A DNA stretch of 64,000 nucleotides from assembly GCA_036646055.1 (NCBI GenBank), contig JAVXMY010000003.1, forward strand, positions 62,001-126,000, given 5' to 3'. Shown here in pieces: positions 26,813-36,315 of the stretch. The notes under the pieces were generated by a model that made no database searches, was not told the origin of the DNA, and saw only the letters and a list, made by a program, of their open reading frames with translations. The DNA is from JAVWMQ01 sp036646055. Lineage in GTDB: Bacteria; Bacillota; Clostridia; Peptostreptococcales; Anaerovoracaceae. A program made the position numbers and the translations under genes. Each line of letters opens with the position of its first letter. The stretch's first letter is position 1.

Positions 26813-27360
26813 TGGATTTTCACCACCGATCTAATAATTCCTAATGTACCGGCAATGGCAATAACAATTATTCCATTAATATCAAGTAATACTACTGATA
26901 GAAATGCAATAATACAAATACCAAAGTCAACTTTGTCTTTAATAATTTGTTTACCCATTCTAAATGTTAAAACAACTACTAAACCAACCAAAGCAGCTTT
27001 AATACCCACAAAAACACCCTGAATAAACCTGTTCTCATCAATATAATCTAAAGTTCCCATTAGTATTAGAATTACTAAAAATGATGGTAATAGCACTCCA
27101 AAAGTAGCAGTAAGACTTCCAACAATACCATCTTTTTTCTTGCCAATAAACGTAGATACATTTACAGCAACAACCCCTGGCACCGCCTGACTTAAAGCAA
27201 TGCAATCAAGCATCTCTTCTTTTGTAAGCCACTTTTTTTTATTAACGACAATATCCTCAATGATTGGGACCATAGCCAGTCCCCCACCAATAGTAAAAAG
27301 ACCAACCTTAAAAAACTCCCAAAACAAGATTAAATTTTCCATAACTCTTTTGTTTTTCAT
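26809..27360 (-). CDS. Chromate transporter, short-chain ChrA half (first of pair)
   Basis: A 183-residue partner of the next gene with the same domain: FWEFFKVGLFTIGGGLAMVP and AVPGVVAVNVSTFIG. The two halves are about a third identical by eye, which fits a tandem duplication. It begins 3 bases after the TRIC channel gene; the ribosome binding site is unclear, and an ATG six codons downstream is an alternative start. Confidence 0.88.
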   Translation of the reverse strand: MKNKRVMENLILFWEFFKVGLFTIGGGLAMVPIIEDIVVNKKKWLTKEEMLDCIALSQAVPGVVAVNVSTFIGKKKDGIVGSLTATFGVLLPSFLVILILMGTLDYIDENRFIQGVFVGIKAALVGLVVVLTFRMGKQIIKDKVDFGICIIAFLSVVLLDINGIIVIAIAGTLGIIRSVVKIQ

Positions 27361-27362
27361 CG

Positions 27363-27968
27363 TTACATTTCAACCTTCTTCAAATGGATATTTTCTTTGA
27401 CACTTACAAGTCTAATAACTAAAGTAACCCCAAAGCAAATATACATAGCAGTAGTTTCAAAAAAGAATTTATATCCTACTATATAAGTAATAGCACCGAT
27501 CAAAGAGGCAACTGCATAGACTTCCTTTTTAAACACAAAAGGAACTTCTCTAGCACAAATATCTCTAATAACCCCTCCACCTGTTCCTGTTAACTGTGAT
27601 AATGTAATAATTACAAAGGGAGACATTAATCCATGATTAATAGCCACCTCACAACCAATAGCTGTAAAAGCAGCTAATCCGATTGCGTCACAAATAACAA
27701 TTACATTATGTAATTTTTTTATTCTCTTATAGAACAAAATTACTACTGCCGCCGTTGCAACACTAACTATGACATATAACGGGTTATCTAGAGCTACTGG
27801 AATATTCAAATCTATTATGATATCTCTAATTATTCCTCCACCAACTGAAGTAATAATAGCAAGAAAAACTATCCCATAATAATCAAGATTACTTTCAATA
27901 GCAACCATGGCCCCTGTTATTGCAAAGGCTATAGTCCCTATCATTTCCATAGCAGAAATAAACTCCAT
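27363..27968 (-). CDS. TRIC-type cation channel family protein (UPF0126)
   Basis: A 201-residue membrane protein of the YicG/TRIC family, with two copies of a three-helix unit: AFAITGAMVAIESNLDYYG with GGGIIRDIIID, and the later AFTAIGCEVAINHG with GGGVIRDICAREVP. Homologues form homotrimeric potassium or cation channels. The start codon overlaps the proS stop by one base (TAATG). Function in this organism is inferred from the fold family only. Confidence 0.9.
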   Translation of the reverse strand: MEFISAMEMIGTIAFAITGAMVAIESNLDYYGIVFLAIITSVGGGIIRDIIIDLNIPVALDNPLYVIVSVATAAVVILFYKRIKKLHNVIVICDAIGLAAFTAIGCEVAINHGLMSPFVIITLSQLTGTGGGVIRDICAREVPFVFKKEVYAVASLIGAITYIVGYKFFFETTAMYICFGVTLVIRLVSVKENIHLKKVEM

Positions 27969-29695
27969 TATTTCTCCTCGTTTACAACTTTTATTGCTCT
28001 CGTAATAGCATCATCAATAGTAATTTCTTCTTTATCCGCATCTCTTCTTAGCTTATATTCAACAACACCAGAAGCCGCGCCCTTGCCTACTGTAATTCTT
28101 ACAGGAATACCTAACAAATCGGCATCCTTAAATTTAACACCAGGTCTTTCTTTTCTATCGTCTAAAAGTACTTCTACTCCTGCAGCCTTTAACTCATTAT
28201 AAATCTTTTCCGCAGTTTCAATTTGAACCTGATCATCAATCTTAACTAAAGTAATAATTGCATGATAAGGAGCAACAGACATTGGCCAGATAATACCATT
28301 TTCATCGTTATGCTGTTCAACAACTGCAGCTAAAGTTCTTGTAACCCCAATACCATAGCAGCCCATAACAATATTATGATCCTTCTGATTTTCATCTTTA
28401 TATGTAGCACCCATAGCTTCACTATATTTAGTACCAAGCTTAAACACCTGGCCTACTTCAATTCCTCTAGCATGTTTAACTGGAGCTCCGCAAACAGGAC
28501 ATGGATCCCCTTCCAAAAGCGTCTTTAAATCAGCAACAATATCAGCCGTATAATCTCTACCATAATTAACATTTTTAATATGATAATCAGCCTTATTAGC
28601 ACCAGCAACTAAATTCTTTAATCCCGGAATTTCATTATCCACAACAACCTTACAGTCATGTAAACCAATAGGACCAGTAAATCCAGCCACAGCACCAATG
28701 GCCTCTTCAAGTTCAGCTTCATCAGCAAACTCAATAGCATGCTCCGCAATACCTAAAGCATTTACAAGTTTAGTCATGTTCAATTCTCTATCACCACGAA
28801 CAAAGGCAACAACATATCCATTTTTGTTACCATCGTCATCATATGTAACAAACATAAGCGCTTTAAGGGTATACTCTTGGTCCATACCAAGGAAGTTAGC
28901 AACATCTTCAATTGTCTTAGCCTCAGGTGTAGCAACATTTTCTAATGGAAGCATTTCACTGTTATCTACCGGTGCATTAACCACCTCTGCCCTTTCAATT
29001 GTAGCCGCCATATCGCAACTATTACAGTATGCAATTTCACTCTCACCAACTTCAGATAATGCAGTAAATTCATGAGAATTGGACCCACCAATGGCTCCAG
29101 AGTCAGCTTCTACAGGTCTACAGTTTAGGCCGCAACGGGAAAAAATACGCTCATAGGCAGCATACATTTCTTTGTAACTTTCGTCTAATCCAGCTTCATC
29201 TTTGTCGAAAGAATAAGCATCCTTCATAATAAACTCTCTACTTCTCATAAGTCCAAATCTTGGTCTAGCTTCATCTCTATATTTTGTCTGAATCTGATAT
29301 AAATTTAGTGGAAGTTGTCTATGTGAAGACACATCGTTTCTAACAATATCCGTAAATATTTCTTCATGTGTAGGTCCTAAGCAAAACTCTCTACCATGTC
29401 TATCTTTTAGTCTCCATAATTCCGGTCCATAGGCATTCCATCTTCCTGATTCATGCCATAACTCTGCTGGCTGAACTGCTGACATATGGATTTCCTGAGC
29501 ACCCTTGTTATCCATCTCTTCTCTAATAATATCTTCAATCTTACGAACAGATCTCCATCCAAGTGGCATAAATCCGTAAACACCTGAAACAAGTTTTTTA
29601 ATCATGCCTGTTCTAACAAGTAAAATATGACTTGCGATCTCTGCTTCGTTTGGTACTTCTCTTAATGTTTTTAAATGCATCTTTGAAAGTCTCAT
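27968..29695 (-). CDS. proS: Prolyl-tRNA synthetase
   Basis: Charges tRNA-Pro. This is the bacterial-type class II enzyme of 575 residues: motif 2 is around RDEARPRFGLMRSREFIMKDAYSF, an editing (INS) domain lies in the middle (about residues 225-390, with TVGK later in the anticodon domain), motif 3 includes GCYGIGVTRTLAAV, and the anticodon-binding domain is at the end. No T-box leader precedes it: only 25 bases separate it from ispDF. AAGGAG lies 11 bases before the start. Confidence 0.97.
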   Translation of the reverse strand: MRLSKMHLKTLREVPNEAEIASHILLVRTGMIKKLVSGVYGFMPLGWRSVRKIEDIIREEMDNKGAQEIHMSAVQPAELWHESGRWNAYGPELWRLKDRHGREFCLGPTHEEIFTDIVRNDVSSHRQLPLNLYQIQTKYRDEARPRFGLMRSREFIMKDAYSFDKDEAGLDESYKEMYAAYERIFSRCGLNCRPVEADSGAIGGSNSHEFTALSEVGESEIAYCNSCDMAATIERAEVVNAPVDNSEMLPLENVATPEAKTIEDVANFLGMDQEYTLKALMFVTYDDDGNKNGYVVAFVRGDRELNMTKLVNALGIAEHAIEFADEAELEEAIGAVAGFTGPIGLHDCKVVVDNEIPGLKNLVAGANKADYHIKNVNYGRDYTADIVADLKTLLEGDPCPVCGAPVKHARGIEVGQVFKLGTKYSEAMGATYKDENQKDHNIVMGCYGIGVTRTLAAVVEQHNDENGIIWPMSVAPYHAIITLVKIDDQVQIETAEKIYNELKAAGVEVLLDDRKERPGVKFKDADLLGIPVRITVGKGAASGVVEYKLRRDADKEEITIDDAITRAIKVVNEEK

Positions 29696-29720
29696 AAATA
29701 AAATTTCTCCTTCTTATATC

Positions 29721-30860
29721 CTATAAATTTAATAAACAAACTGCTTCTGCAGCAATACCCTCTTCTCTACCGACAAAACCAAGTTTTTCAGTAGTAGTAC
29801 CCTTTATATTAACTTGATAAGGGAATATTCCAAGAGCCGCCGCTATATTTTTTTTCATAGCCTCTATATAACCTGAAATCTTCGGTCGTTGAGCCATTAC
29901 TGTAATATCAACATTTGAAATAGTAACACCTTTTCGGGATAACTTCAACCCTACATTGCGCAATAATTCCATACTACTAATATCCTTATATTTAATATCA
30001 GTGTCTGGGAACAATTTACCTATGTCACCCATATTTGAACCACCTAAAAGGGCATCCATTAAGGCATGTGTCAAAACATCTGCATCTGAATGGCCAAGTA
30101 GTCCTTTTTCATGAGGAATATTAACTCCTCCCAAAATCAACCTTCGCCCCTCAACTAGTCTATGTACATCATATCCATGACCTACACCCATTGTTTTTGG
30201 AATATCTTCAGGAGTAGTAACTTTATAGTTCCCATAATCGCCTTCAACAATGGCAACCCTATAACCTAGTGCCTCTACTAGGCTTGCGTCATCGGTTCCC
30301 TCAAGTCTATTTATTGTAGCCTTTTCATAGGATTCTATAAGAAGACCAATATCAAACCCTTGTGGAGTCTGCACATGAAGTAATTGGCCTCTATCTAATG
30401 TTCTTTCTCTAGTCCTAATGGTATCCTTGGGTTTAACACAAGCAACAGCAGCTCCAGTTTCAATAGTCCTAGAAATAGTTCTATTAATTACATCCTCTGA
30501 AACAAAAGGTCTTGCCCCATCGTGAACAAGAACATGAGTAAAGGAATTGTCCAAATTTTTTATGGCTTTTAATCCTCTATAAACAGAATCTTGTCTGCTA
30601 TCTCCACCTTGGATTATAGCACCCATTTTTTTTCTTTCATCAAAAGATGTACATGACATGACTAAATCTTTGCATGTTTCCATGTACTCTTCGTTTGTTA
30701 CTATAAAAATTTTATCAACTAACTGACTCTTAGCAAAAGCTTTATAAGTTTTAGCTATCATTGGTATACCGCTAATACTCATAAACTGTTTTGGAACCTC
30801 TGATCCCATTCTAGTTCCTTTGCCTGCTGCAGCAATTATAACTCCTATTTTATTTTGCAT
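29721..30860 (-). CDS. ispDF: Bifunctional IspD/IspF (MEP cytidylyltransferase / MECDP synthase)
   Basis: Catalyses two steps of the non-mevalonate isoprenoid pathway in one 379-residue chain. The N-terminal IspD domain has IIAAAGKGTRMGSEVPKQFM and VHDGARPFVS (residues up to about 225). The IspF domain starts at VGHGYDVHRLVEGRRLILGG and has the zinc ligands in DVH and the GHSDADVLTHALMDA block. The fusion is known in other bacteria and brings together steps that are not consecutive (IspE acts between them). It begins three bases after the PIN-TRAM gene. Confidence 0.96.
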   Translation of the reverse strand: MQNKIGVIIAAAGKGTRMGSEVPKQFMSISGIPMIAKTYKAFAKSQLVDKIFIVTNEEYMETCKDLVMSCTSFDERKKMGAIIQGGDSRQDSVYRGLKAIKNLDNSFTHVLVHDGARPFVSEDVINRTISRTIETGAAVACVKPKDTIRTRERTLDRGQLLHVQTPQGFDIGLLIESYEKATINRLEGTDDASLVEALGYRVAIVEGDYGNYKVTTPEDIPKTMGVGHGYDVHRLVEGRRLILGGVNIPHEKGLLGHSDADVLTHALMDALLGGSNMGDIGKLFPDTDIKYKDISSMELLRNVGLKLSRKGVTISNVDITVMAQRPKISGYIEAMKKNIAAALGIFPYQVNIKGTTTEKLGFVGREEGIAAEAVCLLNL

Positions 30861-30863
30861 AAT

Positions 30864-31973
30864 TTAAGAATTCTCCGGTTTACTAAATATCATTCTTCCT
30901 GCAGAAGTTTGCAGAACAGTTGTTACTACCACTCTAATTGTAGATCCTATGTATTTTCTACCATGTTCAACTACAATCATTGTACCATCATCTAAATAAG
31001 CCAAGGCTTGGTCTCTTTCTTTACCTTCCTTAACAAGGAATAGTTCCATGTTTTCTCCAGGTAAAACTACTGGCTTCAAAGTATTTGCTAGTTCATTAAT
31101 GTTTAAAACTTCAACATCTTTTATCTTTGCTACCTTGTTTAAGTTGTAATCATTTGTAACAACTTTGCCTTTTAAAATTTGAGCAAGCTTAATAAGTTTA
31201 ACATCTACTTCTGGAATTTCATCCAAAGCTTTTTCAGAATTAGTATTGTATATCTCAATGCCATAATCCGTTTGAATTTTATTTAAAATATCAAGACCTC
31301 GTCTGCCTCTAGTTCTTTTAAGACTATCTGATGAATCTGCAATATGTCTTAATTCTACTAATACAAATTCCGGAATAACTACCGTACCTTCAAGGAAACC
31401 CGTCTTCATAATATCCATAATTCTACCATCGATAATTACACTTGTGTCAAAAATCTTAGGAGAAGCATCCGCTCCCTTTTCTCTATTTTTGCCCCCAACA
31501 GATGATAGTTTTCTAGCAGTCATAACAGAATTGAATAAATCCTTGCCTCTTTCACTAGAAACGATATAGCCTAAGTATCCTAATATCAAATATGTGACTA
31601 TGGATAAAGCGGCCCCTAAATAAGGAATTTGAATTTGAGTATAAATATGGCTTAATAAAAAAGCAACTACAAAGCCAAGAATCAATCCCACTGTGCCACT
31701 AATTAACTTATTAGTAGAAATTGTACTCAGATCTTCCTCAATTCCTCTGGCAACCTTTTCACTTTTATTACTTAATGCTGGCATATATCTAAAAAATAAA
31801 ATACCAAAAATAATTCCGAAAAATGAACCAGCAACAACATTTTGCCAATTCTGCATTGAATCAAATATACCAGGTGAGCTTAAATCGATTAAAAACTTAC
31901 ATAATGAATAAAATCCAAAGCCGACAACAGTACCAACAATAGTAAAAATTACACGTAAAAATTTCTTAAGCAT
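30864..31973 (-). CDS. PIN-TRAM domain membrane protein (YacL family)
   Basis: A 369-residue protein with about four N-terminal transmembrane helices (residues 5-135), a PIN nuclease domain (FDTSVIIDGRIMDIM, with acid residues in DVKLIKLA and TNDYNLNKVA) and a C-terminal TRAM domain. The layout matches Bacillus YacL, a predicted RNase. As in Bacillus it precedes ispD and follows a carD gene. An AGGAGG site lies just upstream of the start. Confidence 0.93.
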   Translation of the reverse strand: MLKKFLRVIFTIVGTVVGFGFYSLCKFLIDLSSPGIFDSMQNWQNVVAGSFFGIIFGILFFRYMPALSNKSEKVARGIEEDLSTISTNKLISGTVGLILGFVVAFLLSHIYTQIQIPYLGAALSIVTYLILGYLGYIVSSERGKDLFNSVMTARKLSSVGGKNREKGADASPKIFDTSVIIDGRIMDIMKTGFLEGTVVIPEFVLVELRHIADSSDSLKRTRGRRGLDILNKIQTDYGIEIYNTNSEKALDEIPEVDVKLIKLAQILKGKVVTNDYNLNKVAKIKDVEVLNINELANTLKPVVLPGENMELFLVKEGKERDQALAYLDDGTMIVVEHGRKYIGSTIRVVVTTVLQTSAGRMIFSKPENS

Positions 31974-32029
31974 ACTTACCTCCTTTCTTTTTTAATATAA
32001 TAAAATAACGATAATATAACAATATGAAG

Positions 32030-32509
32030 CTATACCAAAACAGCTTCACAAACCATATTCTTTGCTTCATCTAAAGAAACATTTCTAATTAAAATAATCT
32101 CACTTGCCAAAATTTGCATAGCAGTTGACAATAATTTCTTTTCCCCTGTAGAAAGTGGCTTAACCTCTTCTATTCTCACAAGATTTCTTACAACTTCAGC
32201 CGTCTCAAAAATGTCACCAGTTTTTAATTTCCCCATGTTCTCACGGTTTCTGCGATTCCAATTATCTGACATCTCTGTAGATTCGCCCTTCAAAACGTCA
32301 AAAACTTCTAAGATTTCACTTTCTGATAAAATAGATCTTACCCCTATCTCATCTGTTTTATCCACTGGAATCATAACCTTCATATCCCCATAAGGAATGT
32401 GAAGAATGTAATACTTTCTGTCTTTTCCTAAGATGTTTTTCATCTCTATATCTTCAATTATTCCCGCACCATGCATGGGATATACAATTTTATCTCCTAC
32501 ATTAAACAT
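32030..32509 (-). CDS. carD: CarD family transcription regulator
   Basis: A 159-residue CdnL/CarD protein that binds RNA polymerase beta through an N-terminal Tudor-like domain (MFNVGDKIVYPMHGAGIIED) and stabilises open promoter complexes through a helical C-terminal domain. The full family length is present. It lies upstream of the PIN-TRAM gene after a 56-base gap. A strong promoter lies just upstream. Confidence 0.94.
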   Translation of the reverse strand: MFNVGDKIVYPMHGAGIIEDIEMKNILGKDRKYYILHIPYGDMKVMIPVDKTDEIGVRSILSESEILEVFDVLKGESTEMSDNWNRRNRENMGKLKTGDIFETAEVVRNLVRIEEVKPLSTGEKKLLSTAMQILASEIILIRNVSLDEAKNMVCEAVLV

Positions 32510-32540
32510 TTTTGCTCCTTCCTACTTACTAACACATATT

Positions 32541-32570
32541 AGTATACTTCATCACACAATAAAAAGTCAA
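32541..32570 (-). promoter_or_regulatory. Promoter of carD
   Basis: TTGACT (32565-32570) and TATACT (32541-32546) at an 18-base spacing on the minus strand, 32 bases before the carD start. Both boxes match the consensus at 5 of 6 positions. Confidence 0.65.
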
Positions 32571-32743
32571 GGTAATGTAAAATTTACTACTATATCATAT
32601 AAGAAAAACACTGTCAACTCATTTCCTTTATTATTTGCCACAAATTTTATTCTTTGTGAAAAGAAATCCAATCAAAACCAAATTATTTCGTAATTCTTAA
32701 AATTTATGGTACAATAGCAATTATAAATAGGAGGACAAAATTT

Positions 32744-33436
32744 ATGAATAGATTATTAGTTGTTGATGATGAAGTTAGAATCAGAGATGTAATTAGAGAA
32801 TATGCTGAAGTTTATGACTTTGAAGTTACCGAAGCTGAAGACGGCGAAGAAGCTGTTGCACTATGTAAATCCAATGATTATGAGTTAATTATTATGGATA
32901 TTATGATGCCAAAACTAGATGGTTTTAGTGCTTGTAAAGAAATAAAAAAATTCAAGAATATACCTGTTATTTTATTGTCTGCTAGAAGCGAAGAATATGA
33001 TAAACTTTTTGGTTTTGAACTTGGCATTGATGATTACGTAATTAAACCATTTAGTCCAAAAGAACTTTTTGCAAGAGCTATGGCTGTTGTTGCAAGACAT
33101 AAAGCCGCAGCGACTACTGCTATACCTATGGATAATGATGTAACAACATCTTATACTTTCCAAGGGTTAGAAATAGATCTAAAAGCTAGATCTGTTATAG
33201 TAGATGGAGAAAAAATAGATTTAACTCCAAAGGAATATGAATTATTAGTTTATTTAATCGAAAATAAAAACACAGCTCTTTCAAGAGATGTTCTTTTATC
33301 TGAAATTTGGGGCTATGATTTTTATGGAGATGACAGAACCATTGATACTCATATTAAAAATCTAAGAAATAGCTTAGGTGATTACAGAGATTTTATTGTA
33401 ACATTAAGAGGGGTTGGATACAAATTTGAAGCATAG
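32744..33436 (+). CDS. OmpR/PhoB-family response regulator
   Basis: A 230-residue DNA-binding response regulator. The receiver domain starts LLVVDDEVRIRD with the phospho-acceptor aspartate in LIIMDIMMPKLDG (about residue 52) and the lysine in YVIKPFSP; the C-terminal winged helix has LTPKEYELLVYLIEN and DDRTIDTHIKNLR, ending with VTLRGVGYKFE. AGGAGG lies upstream. A TACAAT box at 32710-32715 may be the -10; no good -35 is seen. It overlaps the kinase gene by 11 bases. Confidence 0.95.
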   Translation: MNRLLVVDDEVRIRDVIREYAEVYDFEVTEAEDGEEAVALCKSNDYELIIMDIMMPKLDGFSACKEIKKFKNIPVILLSARSEEYDKLFGFELGIDDYVIKPFSPKELFARAMAVVARHKAAATTAIPMDNDVTTSYTFQGLEIDLKARSVIVDGEKIDLTPKEYELLVYLIENKNTALSRDVLLSEIWGYDFYGDDRTIDTHIKNLRNSLGDYRDFIVTLRGVGYKFEA

Positions 33437-34871
33437 AATCAATTTAAACAGTATACGATTTAGAATGTGGACATACTTTATCGTATTTACAATTATAATT
33501 GTATTTTTAATATGGTTTTTGCAGATTTTCTTTTTGAACAACTACTATGAAAAAATGAAAATCAGTGAAACAGAAAAAATTACAGCAGAACTTACAACCA
33601 CATATCAAAATAAAAGTCGAGAGGAATTTTTATATTTAGTTGGTAAGATTAACGAAGCAGATGATATTTTTATTAAAATTATTTCTGATAACAAACTTAT
33701 GTTTTCAACATCAAACGAACTCCAGGCTTATAAAGGCGAACTTGACATAGCCAAAGAGAAGTTGGAATCTACCCAAAAAAGTGCTTCTTCAATTTCTCTA
33801 GTTTTAACTAGCGATAAAACAAATCGTGAAACCTGGGTTTATGCAGGATATTTAGATGTAGCGCAAACTACTACAATGTATGTTCTATCACCTTTATATC
33901 CAGTAAATTCAACGATTAAAATATTAAATCACCAATTGTTGTATGTCTTAATAATATTGCTTATTTTAGCTTTTATGTTATCTTTCTTCCTATCAGACAG
34001 ATTATCAAGACCTATTAGGCAGATAACAACACAGGCAAAAAAATTAGCCAATAGTGAGTACGGAATAACCTTTAATACCGATTCAAAATATACAGAAATC
34101 AACGATTTAGTTACAACTCTAAATAAAACATCTTACGAACTTGAACGTTCAACTATATTACAAAAAGACTTAATGGCTAACGTTTCTCATGATCTTAGAA
34201 CCCCACTTACAATGGTTAAGTCTTATGCAGAAATGATCAGAGATCTTTCTGGGGATATTCCAGAAAAAAGAAATAAACATTTACAGGTTATTATTGATGA
34301 GTCAGATCGACTAAATGGCCTTGTAAACGATGTACTAACTCTATCAGTAATTCAGTCCGGTAGCTTAAAACTAGATGTACAACCATTTAGTATCAAAGAA
34401 ACAGTTATGCAGGTTGTTCAACCCTATAATATTCTACAAAAAAATGAAGGATATAAAATCCAAGTAAATTGTAGAAATGACGTTCCTGTTAAAGGAGACC
34501 CAGAACGAATGAAGCAAGTAATTTCAAATCTTCTAACAAATGCTATTAAGTACTGTGGTGAAGATAAAGAAATTTACATTAATATTAAACATTGGGGTAA
34601 AAAAGTTCATTGTGAAATTGTTGATCACGGTGTTGGAATAAAACCTGAAGAGTTACCTTATGTTTGGGAGAGATATTACAAAACCAGCAGTAACCATGTA
34701 AGAAAAACTGCCGGTACTGGTCTTGGATTATCTATTGTCAAACAAATACTTCTCGCTCATAACTCTAGATTTGGAGTTGAGAGTAAAGTAGGTCGTGGTA
34801 CAACCTTCTGGTTTGAATTAAGCGTATACGAAAAACCTACTAAACGCAATAAGCATCAATGGCTTCATTAA
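33426..34871 (+). CDS. Sensor histidine kinase
   Basis: Partner kinase of the preceding regulator. It has two transmembrane helices (about residues 14-35 and 175-195) around an extracellular sensor region, a HAMP domain (LSRPIRQITTQAKKL), the H-box NVSHDLRTPLTMV, and an ATPase domain with N, G1 and G2 boxes (NLLTNAIKYC, HGVGI, GTGLGLSIVK). I start at the TTG at 33426, after which MKHRINLNS follows; a TTG 12 bases upstream and an ATG at 33468 are alternatives, and neither has a better site. The 3' end overlaps radA by 32 bases on the opposite strand. Confidence 0.93.
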   Translation: MKHRINLNSIRFRMWTYFIVFTIIIVFLIWFLQIFFLNNYYEKMKISETEKITAELTTTYQNKSREEFLYLVGKINEADDIFIKIISDNKLMFSTSNELQAYKGELDIAKEKLESTQKSASSISLVLTSDKTNRETWVYAGYLDVAQTTTMYVLSPLYPVNSTIKILNHQLLYVLIILLILAFMLSFFLSDRLSRPIRQITTQAKKLANSEYGITFNTDSKYTEINDLVTTLNKTSYELERSTILQKDLMANVSHDLRTPLTMVKSYAEMIRDLSGDIPEKRNKHLQVIIDESDRLNGLVNDVLTLSVIQSGSLKLDVQPFSIKETVMQVVQPYNILQKNEGYKIQVNCRNDVPVKGDPERMKQVISNLLTNAIKYCGEDKEIYINIKHWGKKVHCEIVDHGVGIKPEELPYVWERYYKTSSNHVRKTAGTGLGLSIVKQILLAHNSRFGVESKVGRGTTFWFELSVYEKPTKRNKHQWLH

Positions 34872-36225
34872 GATTTCTTGCTGCAATAACTTTAATATTA
34901 TCTCCCATGTGAGGAAGCTTTTTTGCATTTCCATATGGGAGTATTATTTTTGTAAAACCCATTCTAACAGCTTCTTTAACTATTCTTTCAGAATTTTGAA
35001 CAGATCTTAAGTCTCCCGTAAGCCCTATTTCGCCTATAGCAATAGTTTTACCATTACTAGCCTTACCTGTATAGGAAGAATGAATAGCCAGGGCAACTGC
35101 TAAATCTGTTGATGTACCTTCAGGTTTTAGTCCTCCAACAACATTAACAAATACATCTTGATTAAGTAGAGGCATATGTACCTTTCTCTCTAAGACTGCA
35201 ATAATCATATTAAGTCTAGACATTTCAACTCCAATAGGTGTTCTTCTAGCAAATCCAACATTAGTTGTTGATGTAAGCCCTTGTATTTCTAACAGAAGTG
35301 GTCTAGTGCCTTCATAAACAGCCCCAACTACAGAACCTTCTCTACCTTCTCCTAATCCATCTAAAAAAGTCTTAGATAAATTGGTTATCTCTTTAAGCCC
35401 TTCTTCTTCCATTTCAAAAGCACCTATTTCACTTGTTGTTCCAAATCTGTTTTTGACCGATCTTAAAATTCTTAGCTCTTGGTTTCTTTCACCGGTAAAA
35501 TGTAAGACACAGTCAACTAAATGTTCAACAATTTTAGGTCCTGCCAAGTCTCCACTTTTAGTTACATGAGCAACAATAAAAATAGGAACTCCTGCCATCT
35601 TACCAATTCGCATAAATTCGTTACCGCAGTGTCTAACTTGTGAAACCGATCCAGGAGCTGAGTCAAGTTTACTTGAATAGGTTGTTTGAATGGAATCAAT
35701 AATAATAAAATCCGGTTTCATTTCTTCGGCTACTATATTTATATTTTCTATATTTGTTTCTGCCAGAACAAACAAGTTATCGCTTAAAGTACCGCAGATT
35801 CTATCTGCACGTAGTTTTAATTGTTCTTCGGATTCCTCTCCAGAAACATACAAAACCCTAAGTCCCCTATTAGATAAATTGCTAGCAGCTTGCATAATAA
35901 TTGTAGACTTGCCAATTCCAGGCTCTCCCGATATTAAGGTTAGTGAGCCTTTGACAATTCCTCCCCCTAACACTCTATTAAACTCAGATATGCCAGTATC
36001 CAATCTTGAAAAATTCCCATCTGACTTGATTTCATTTAGTTTATTTGCCTTAGGTACCTTCCCTGTAATTGTACTTCCTCTACGCCTATTATCGTCCTCA
36101 TCAATTAAATTAACCTTTTCCTCAACCATTGAGTTCCATGCACCGCAAATACACTGTCCCATCCATTTAGGGCTATCATATCCACATTCTTGACATACAT
36201 ATACAGTTCTAATCTTCTTCGCCAT
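34840..36225 (-). CDS. radA: DNA repair protein RadA (Sms)
   Basis: A RecA-like helicase that speeds branch migration during recombination repair. Features in order are the N-terminal zinc finger CQECGYDSPKWMGQCICGAW, Walker A GEPGIGKST (about residues 95-103), the RadA-specific KNRFGTTSEIG motif, and a C-terminal Lon-like domain. Length 461 is normal. The start has an AGGTG-like site. It is convergent with the histidine kinase; no promoter could be made out in the 90 bases upstream. Confidence 0.97.
   Translation of the reverse strand: MAKKIRTVYVCQECGYDSPKWMGQCICGAWNSMVEEKVNLIDEDDNRRRGSTITGKVPKANKLNEIKSDGNFSRLDTGISEFNRVLGGGIVKGSLTLISGEPGIGKSTIIMQAASNLSNRGLRVLYVSGEESEEQLKLRADRICGTLSDNLFVLAETNIENINIVAEEMKPDFIIIDSIQTTYSSKLDSAPGSVSQVRHCGNEFMRIGKMAGVPIFIVAHVTKSGDLAGPKIVEHLVDCVLHFTGERNQELRILRSVKNRFGTTSEIGAFEMEEEGLKEITNLSKTFLDGLGEGREGSVVGAVYEGTRPLLLEIQGLTSTTNVGFARRTPIGVEMSRLNMIIAVLERKVHMPLLNQDVFVNVVGGLKPEGTSTDLAVALAIHSSYTGKASNGKTIAIGEIGLTGDLRSVQNSERIVKEAVRMGFTKIILPYGNAKKLPHMGDNIKVIAARNLNEAIDAYCV
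34902..34952 (+). terminator. Possible terminator of the two-component operon inside radA
   Basis: CTCCCAT (34902-34908) and ATGGGAG (34935-34941) pair, with extra pairing of GGAA and TTCC inside the loop, followed on the plus strand by TATTATTTTTG. It starts 31 bases after the kinase stop within radA codons. Confidence 0.45.
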
Positions 36226-36279
36226 AATTCACCTCTACGCAAACATTTGTTCTTTTTTTAATTTTACTACTAAAAAAGA

Positions 36280-36304
36280 AAGCTGTCAATTGGATTGACA
36301 GCTT
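36280..36304 (-). terminator. Terminator of the EF-G-like gene
   Basis: A perfect 11-bp stem AAGCTGTCAAT/ATTGACAGCTT with a 3-base loop, followed by a T-rich tract on the minus strand. It lies just after the stop at 36316. Confidence 0.85.
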
Positions 36305-36315
36305 TTGCTTTTAAT

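Noticed and set aside
27961..29720. T-box leader for proS
   Set aside because: Only 25 bases lie between ispDF and proS, too short for a T-box.
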